NCBI RefSeq assembly: GCF_003330725.1
Contig: NZ_CP030840.1
Span: 1,054,001-1,118,000 of the forward strand
Source: Acidisarcina polymorpha
Lineage (GTDB): Bacteria > Acidobacteriota > Terriglobia > Terriglobales > Acidobacteriaceae
DNA: 64,000 nt
Direction: 5' to 3'
Shown here: piece by piece, positions 61,431-64,000 of the stretch
How the letters are laid out: each line of letters starts with the position of its first letter
Position numbering within the stretch: the first letter of the stretch is position 1
Notes under the pieces: model-generated
The model's database searches: none
What the model was told of the DNA's origin: nothing
Seen by the model: the letters and a program-made list of their open reading frames with translations, nothing else
Made by a program: the position numbers and the translations under genes

Positions 61431-61904
61431 ATGACAAACAAAGGAAGCTACATCCCGTCCGGATATCACAACGTGACCCCGTATCTTTACATCGATGGGG
61501 CAGCGGAAGCGATCGAGTTTTATAAGAAGGCGCTGGGCGCGACAGAAGTCATGCGCCTGCCTGGGACTGGCGGCAAGATCGGTCACGCAGAAATTCAGAT
61601 TGGCGACTCGCGCATCATGCTTGCCGATCAGAGCGAACAGATGCAGGCCTACGGGCCAAAGCACTACGGCGGCGTGTCCGTCAGCCTGATGGTGTATGTC
61701 GAAGACGTCGACTCGGTGTTTCAACGAGCGGTCGAGGCGGGAGCGACGATCAACCGGCCGCTGGCCGACCAGTTTTATGGAGACCGAACCGGTGGGATCA
61801 TCGATCCCTTTGGCCATCATTGGTATTTAGGAACGCATATCAAAGACGTCTCTCCCGAGGAGATGAGCCAGGGCGCGGAAGCTATGGCGGGAGCCGGCGC
61901 GTAG
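61431..61904 (+). CDS. VOC-family (glyoxalase/PhnB-like) protein
   Basis: 157 residues. The fold begins NVTPYLYIDGAAEAIEFYKKALGATEVMRLP and includes GHAEIQIGDSRIMLADQ, YVEDVDSVFQRAVEAGATINRPL and DPFGHHWYLGTHI, all PhnB/VOC features. ATG 61431 has GGAGG 7-8 nt upstream. The longer frame from 61332 is rejected. Metal-ligand His and Glu of active glyoxalase are only partly obvious, so an enzymatic role is unproven. It sits between two copies of the dispersed repeat. Confidence 0.85.
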   Translation: MTNKGSYIPSGYHNVTPYLYIDGAAEAIEFYKKALGATEVMRLPGTGGKIGHAEIQIGDSRIMLADQSEQMQAYGPKHYGGVSVSLMVYVEDVDSVFQRAVEAGATINRPLADQFYGDRTGGIIDPFGHHWYLGTHIKDVSPEEMSQGAEAMAGAGA

Positions 61905-61936
61905 CGAGAACCGGGGATGAGTCTGGGGTCGTTCGT

Positions 61937-62010
61937 TGAGTCTTAAGTTCCTTCAAGGAGTTAGCATAGATCACTGGAAACGCAGATCCTTTTGCTTCGC
62001 TCAGGATGAC
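61937..62010. repeat. Dispersed intergenic repeat, copy 3
   Basis: TGAGTCTTAAGTTC... CTGGAAACGC then AGATCCTTTTGCTTCGCTCAGGATGAC. It matches copies at 61168 and 48205 over most of its length. Confidence 0.75.
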
Positions 62011-62040
62011 AGTGGTGTTTTTTGGGAGGGATTGTTTTTC

Positions 62041-62265
62041 TTGGAATGGTTTCCCTTTGGATGGTTTCTTTTGGGGAGATCCTCTGGGAGATGGTTTCCT
62101 CTGAGAGATAGTTTCTCGGGAAGATGGTTTCCTCTGCTAGGTAGTTTCCCCTGAGAGGTAGTTTCTTCGGGAGATGGTTTCCTTTGAGAGTAGTTTCTCG
62201 GGAAGATGGTTTCCTTTGTTAGATCGTTTCCCTGAGAGGTAGTTTCTCGGGAAGAGACTGCGTCT
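62041..62265. repeat. Minisatellite of 14-18 bp units
   Basis: About 13-14 units share the core GGTTTC or AGTTTC. Two alternating forms are seen, GGGAAGATGGTTTCCTTT and GAGAGGTAGTTTCTC, forming a higher-order unit of 32-33 bp. Units include GGAA..TTCC inverted ends. It is non-coding by appearance. Confidence 0.75.
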
Positions 62266-62397
62266 TTGTTTTCAAACCTAGGACGCTAGAGAGTCATTCT
62301 TGAGCGGATCTCATTCTGGCCTATCAGGGCAGCGGGCTTTTCCTGAGGGAAGGGCCTGCTGAGTTCGTGTTCGCGTTACAGTAACTGCACTTCTGCT

Positions 62398-64000
62398 CTA
62401 CGCCTCTCGAGGAACGCGTTCGAGCAGGCGCTTCCAATTCTTCTGATTTCTGCGGAAGTTCTTTTTCAGGTCTTCGAGGATCCGGTCAAAATCTCCGTGG
62501 GCCCGCAGCCGATTCCAGGCTGGATTTTTCGAGAACCAGGGGTAGTTCTCGTTGCCTAGATAGATCGCCCTTCGCAGCCAATGAAGCGCTTCGCTTTCGT
62601 CGCCCTCGACGGCGAAGTAGGTCGCGAGCCGGTAGGCCATCTCACTGTCCACTTGGGCGGCGGCTAGAGAACCCTCTTCGATGAGCGAGGCTGCGCGCTC
62701 GCGTTCGCCGATCTGCGTATAACACATGGCCAAGGTCGGGTAAGCAATGCGCATGCTGGCGTCGTCGCGGATGACCCCTTCGAGTATCTCGATGGCCTGT
62801 CGCATTTCGCCCTTACGCATGTGCTGGTAAGCGACTGAGGTCCGGAGCAGTGGATGTCGCGGCTCGAGCGAGAGTCCCTTGGCCAGCTCGTCGCCGGCGA
62901 GCTCCAGCTGGTTCTGATATTGATAGACGCGAGCGCGATGGTTATAGATGACCGGAGCATTCGATGGATTCAGCTGCAGCGAGCGGTTGAATTGTTCCAT
63001 CGCTTCGTCGTACATACCGTCGAGCCGCAGCGTCATTCCAGCGATCATGTGGACATCGGAGTTGTTCGCCGAGGTGAGCAGCAGATGCTCGATGCCATGC
63101 CGCGCGCTCTCTTTTTCTCCACGCGAGAGCAGCATGTAGACGCGATACAAGTTGGCCTCGATCGACCCAGGATCGATTTCGAGCGCCTGATCGAAGGCGC
63201 GGCGGGCCGCCATCACATGCATCTGGCCGCCGAATCCGTATCGGACATACTGCAGATGAGTGATGCCCAAGCCGCTCCAGGCGGGGGCGAAGTTGGGGTC
63301 ATTGGCCACGACCTTCTCGAATAGCTCGCGCGCGCGATCGAGATCGCTTCTTGAACTGGTTCGCTGCATGAATGCCGAGAGCATGGCGCGGCCTTGCAAA
63401 TAATCTTCCGAGGAGGTGTCGGCGAGAGTCTCACTGCGCCCCGTGGGGAAACCCTGAGACTTCTGCACAAACCCCTGCCCTAGTCCTTGGAGCGAGGAAA
63501 AGACTTCCGTACAGATTTCGTTCTGCACGGAGACGAGATCGAAAGAGGGTACGCTGATCGCGCCGCCCGCTTTGAGACTCTCGCCGGGCACGTCGAGCAG
63601 CTGCCAGTTCAGGTCGAATCCCTGTTCGGAGCGAAAGAAACTTCCGGCCAGCACGAATTGCACCAGCAACTTATGTCCGATCGCCAGCGGATCCAGCTGC
63701 TGCACCGGAACGCTCATGAGCGCGCTGGCTGGACGAACCACCAGCGAAGACATTCGCGCCAGGCGGGCGCCGATGGCGTCGGCCAGCGCATACCCGTATA
63801 GGGGCGCCACATTGGCTGCGCCGAGATTTTGAAAGGGCAGAACCAGAACGGTATTCTGTTTTGCCTGAGTCGCCGCCGATTCTCGAAAGCGCTCCGCCAG
63901 CATCGAAAGAAATCCGGTGGAGCGCTTCTCCACTTCGGCGGGAGAGACGGGTAGATTCGCTGCTGCATCGCCGGGAATGATCCCGGTTTCGATCTGGAGC
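62398..64000 (-). CDS. TolB-like/TPR protein, 5' end cut by window
   Basis: At least 534 residues; the frame is open to the window's right edge, so the start is outside and the internal GTG at 63933 is not taken as the start. The segment NTVLVLPFQNLGAANVAPLYGYALADAIGARLA (about 45-75 from the edge) is the TolB_N-like module found after CadC/adenylate-cyclase/kinase-type effector domains. TPR repeats follow (from about DYLQGRAML, then DLDRARELFEKV, AFDQALEIDPGS, AMEQFNRSLQLNPSN, and others). The missing N-terminus may be a DNA-binding or kinase domain. The role is therefore not fixed. Confidence 0.8.
   Translation of the reverse strand, partial: LQIETGIIPGDAAANLPVSPAEVEKRSTGFLSMLAERFRESAATQAKQNTVLVLPFQNLGAANVAPLYGYALADAIGARLARMSSLVVRPASALMSVPVQQLDPLAIGHKLLVQFVLAGSFFRSEQGFDLNWQLLDVPGESLKAGGAISVPSFDLVSVQNEICTEVFSSLQGLGQGFVQKSQGFPTGRSETLADTSSEDYLQGRAMLSAFMQRTSSRSDLDRARELFEKVVANDPNFAPAWSGLGITHLQYVRYGFGGQMHVMAARRAFDQALEIDPGSIEANLYRVYMLLSRGEKESARHGIEHLLLTSANNSDVHMIAGMTLRLDGMYDEAMEQFNRSLQLNPSNAPVIYNHRARVYQYQNQLELAGDELAKGLSLEPRHPLLRTSVAYQHMRKGEMRQAIEILEGVIRDDASMRIAYPTLAMCYTQIGERERAASLIEEGSLAAAQVDSEMAYRLATYFAVEGDESEALHWLRRAIYLGNENYPWFSKNPAWNRLRAHGDFDRILEDLKKNFRRNQKNWKRLLERVPREA

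Larger units (their letters stand above)
61905..62397. other. Intergenic region with dispersed repeat and minisatellite, no gene
   Basis: 493 bp between VOC and the TolB/TPR gene. It holds one dispersed repeat copy (61937-62010) and a minisatellite (62041-62265). A plus-strand frame through it has WF-rich repeats and no ribosome site, so it is not taken as a gene. Confidence 0.6.

Noticed and set aside
61936-62154. Plus-strand frame with WF-rich repeats over the minisatellite
   Set aside because: The repeated pattern arises from the DNA repeat; no ribosome site, and the period is not a multiple of three throughout.
62041-62265. CRISPR array
   Set aside because: Units are too short (14-18 bp), variable and directly adjacent without unique spacers; no cas genes nearby.

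Overview
The window is about 64 kb of gene-dense, GC-rich DNA (by eye near 60% G+C) from a chromosome that most resembles Acidobacteriota, class Terriglobia (Granulicella, Terriglobus, Edaphobacter and relatives). The evidence for this is the family mix: an orphan ADOP/MacB-type permease, an SBBP-repeat secreted giant, a HpnI-type hopanoid glycosyltransferase, a two-module ThyX-like protein, a TolB/TPR receptor-like protein, and dispersed 'GATCCTTCGC..GCTCAGGATGAC' intergenic repeats. The assignment is an inference, since no database search was possible. I saw no rRNA, tRNA, CRISPR array, transposase, integrase or prophage gene.

Layout. 1-2.7 kb: heat-shock group dnaK (3' end only), a 57-codon gene, dnaJ and hspR. 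2.8-6.1 kb: two convergent envelope glycosyltransferases (HpnI-like GT21 and ArnT/PMT-like GT-C). 6.3-17.4 kb: an orphan ABC permease, queF, a secreted hypothetical, ftcD coupled to a PagL-like outer-membrane protein, yebC, a 1045-residue SBBP/Ig secreted protein, and the 3' half of an AI-2E-type transporter abutting a DUF1990 gene. 18-29 kb: SulP transporter, purQ, CpsB-like phosphatase, pteridine-reductase-like SDR, orphan NarL-type regulator, a Gfo/Idh oxidoreductase plus sugar epimerase pair, a TolC/HlyD pair and a HAD hydrolase.

29.4-37.5 kb: a flagellar hook, rod and ring cluster, all on the minus strand: flgF-flgG-flgA-flgH-flgI-flgJ(N-terminal domain only)-flgM-flgN-like-flgK-flgL. 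A sequence matching the sigma-28 consensus exactly (TAAA-N15-GCCGATAA) sits before flgM. It would separate the early basal-body genes from the late filament-junction genes and place the anti-sigma factor under its own target.

37.8-64 kb: aspartate aminotransferase, CPA2 antiporter, coaD, recA, the double ThyX-like protein, DUF2071, a Tat-exported cholesterol-oxidase-like GMC enzyme, fabG, BrkB/YihY, VKOR, an XRE regulator behind an 835-bp non-coding stretch, a SelL-like redoxin, Tat-exported MsrB, an M61 peptidase, trpG/pabA coupled to a FecR-like secreted protein, and a sulfur-oxyanion group (LysR, O-methyltransferase, YeiH-like exporter, DUF1634, TauE/SafE). A VOC protein lies between two copies of a dispersed repeat and beside a short-unit minisatellite. 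The window ends inside a TolB-like/TPR protein.

Most genes are ordinary housekeeping or accessory genes. The less-explained signals are the repeats (62.0 kb minisatellite, three copies of an about 75-90-bp element, palindromes on either side of the GMC gene), a paired palindrome before the Gfo/Idh gene, the missing lipobox in FlgH, the small gene between dnaK and dnaJ, and the double ThyX-like protein. I did not find a clear new multi-gene defence or metabolic system.
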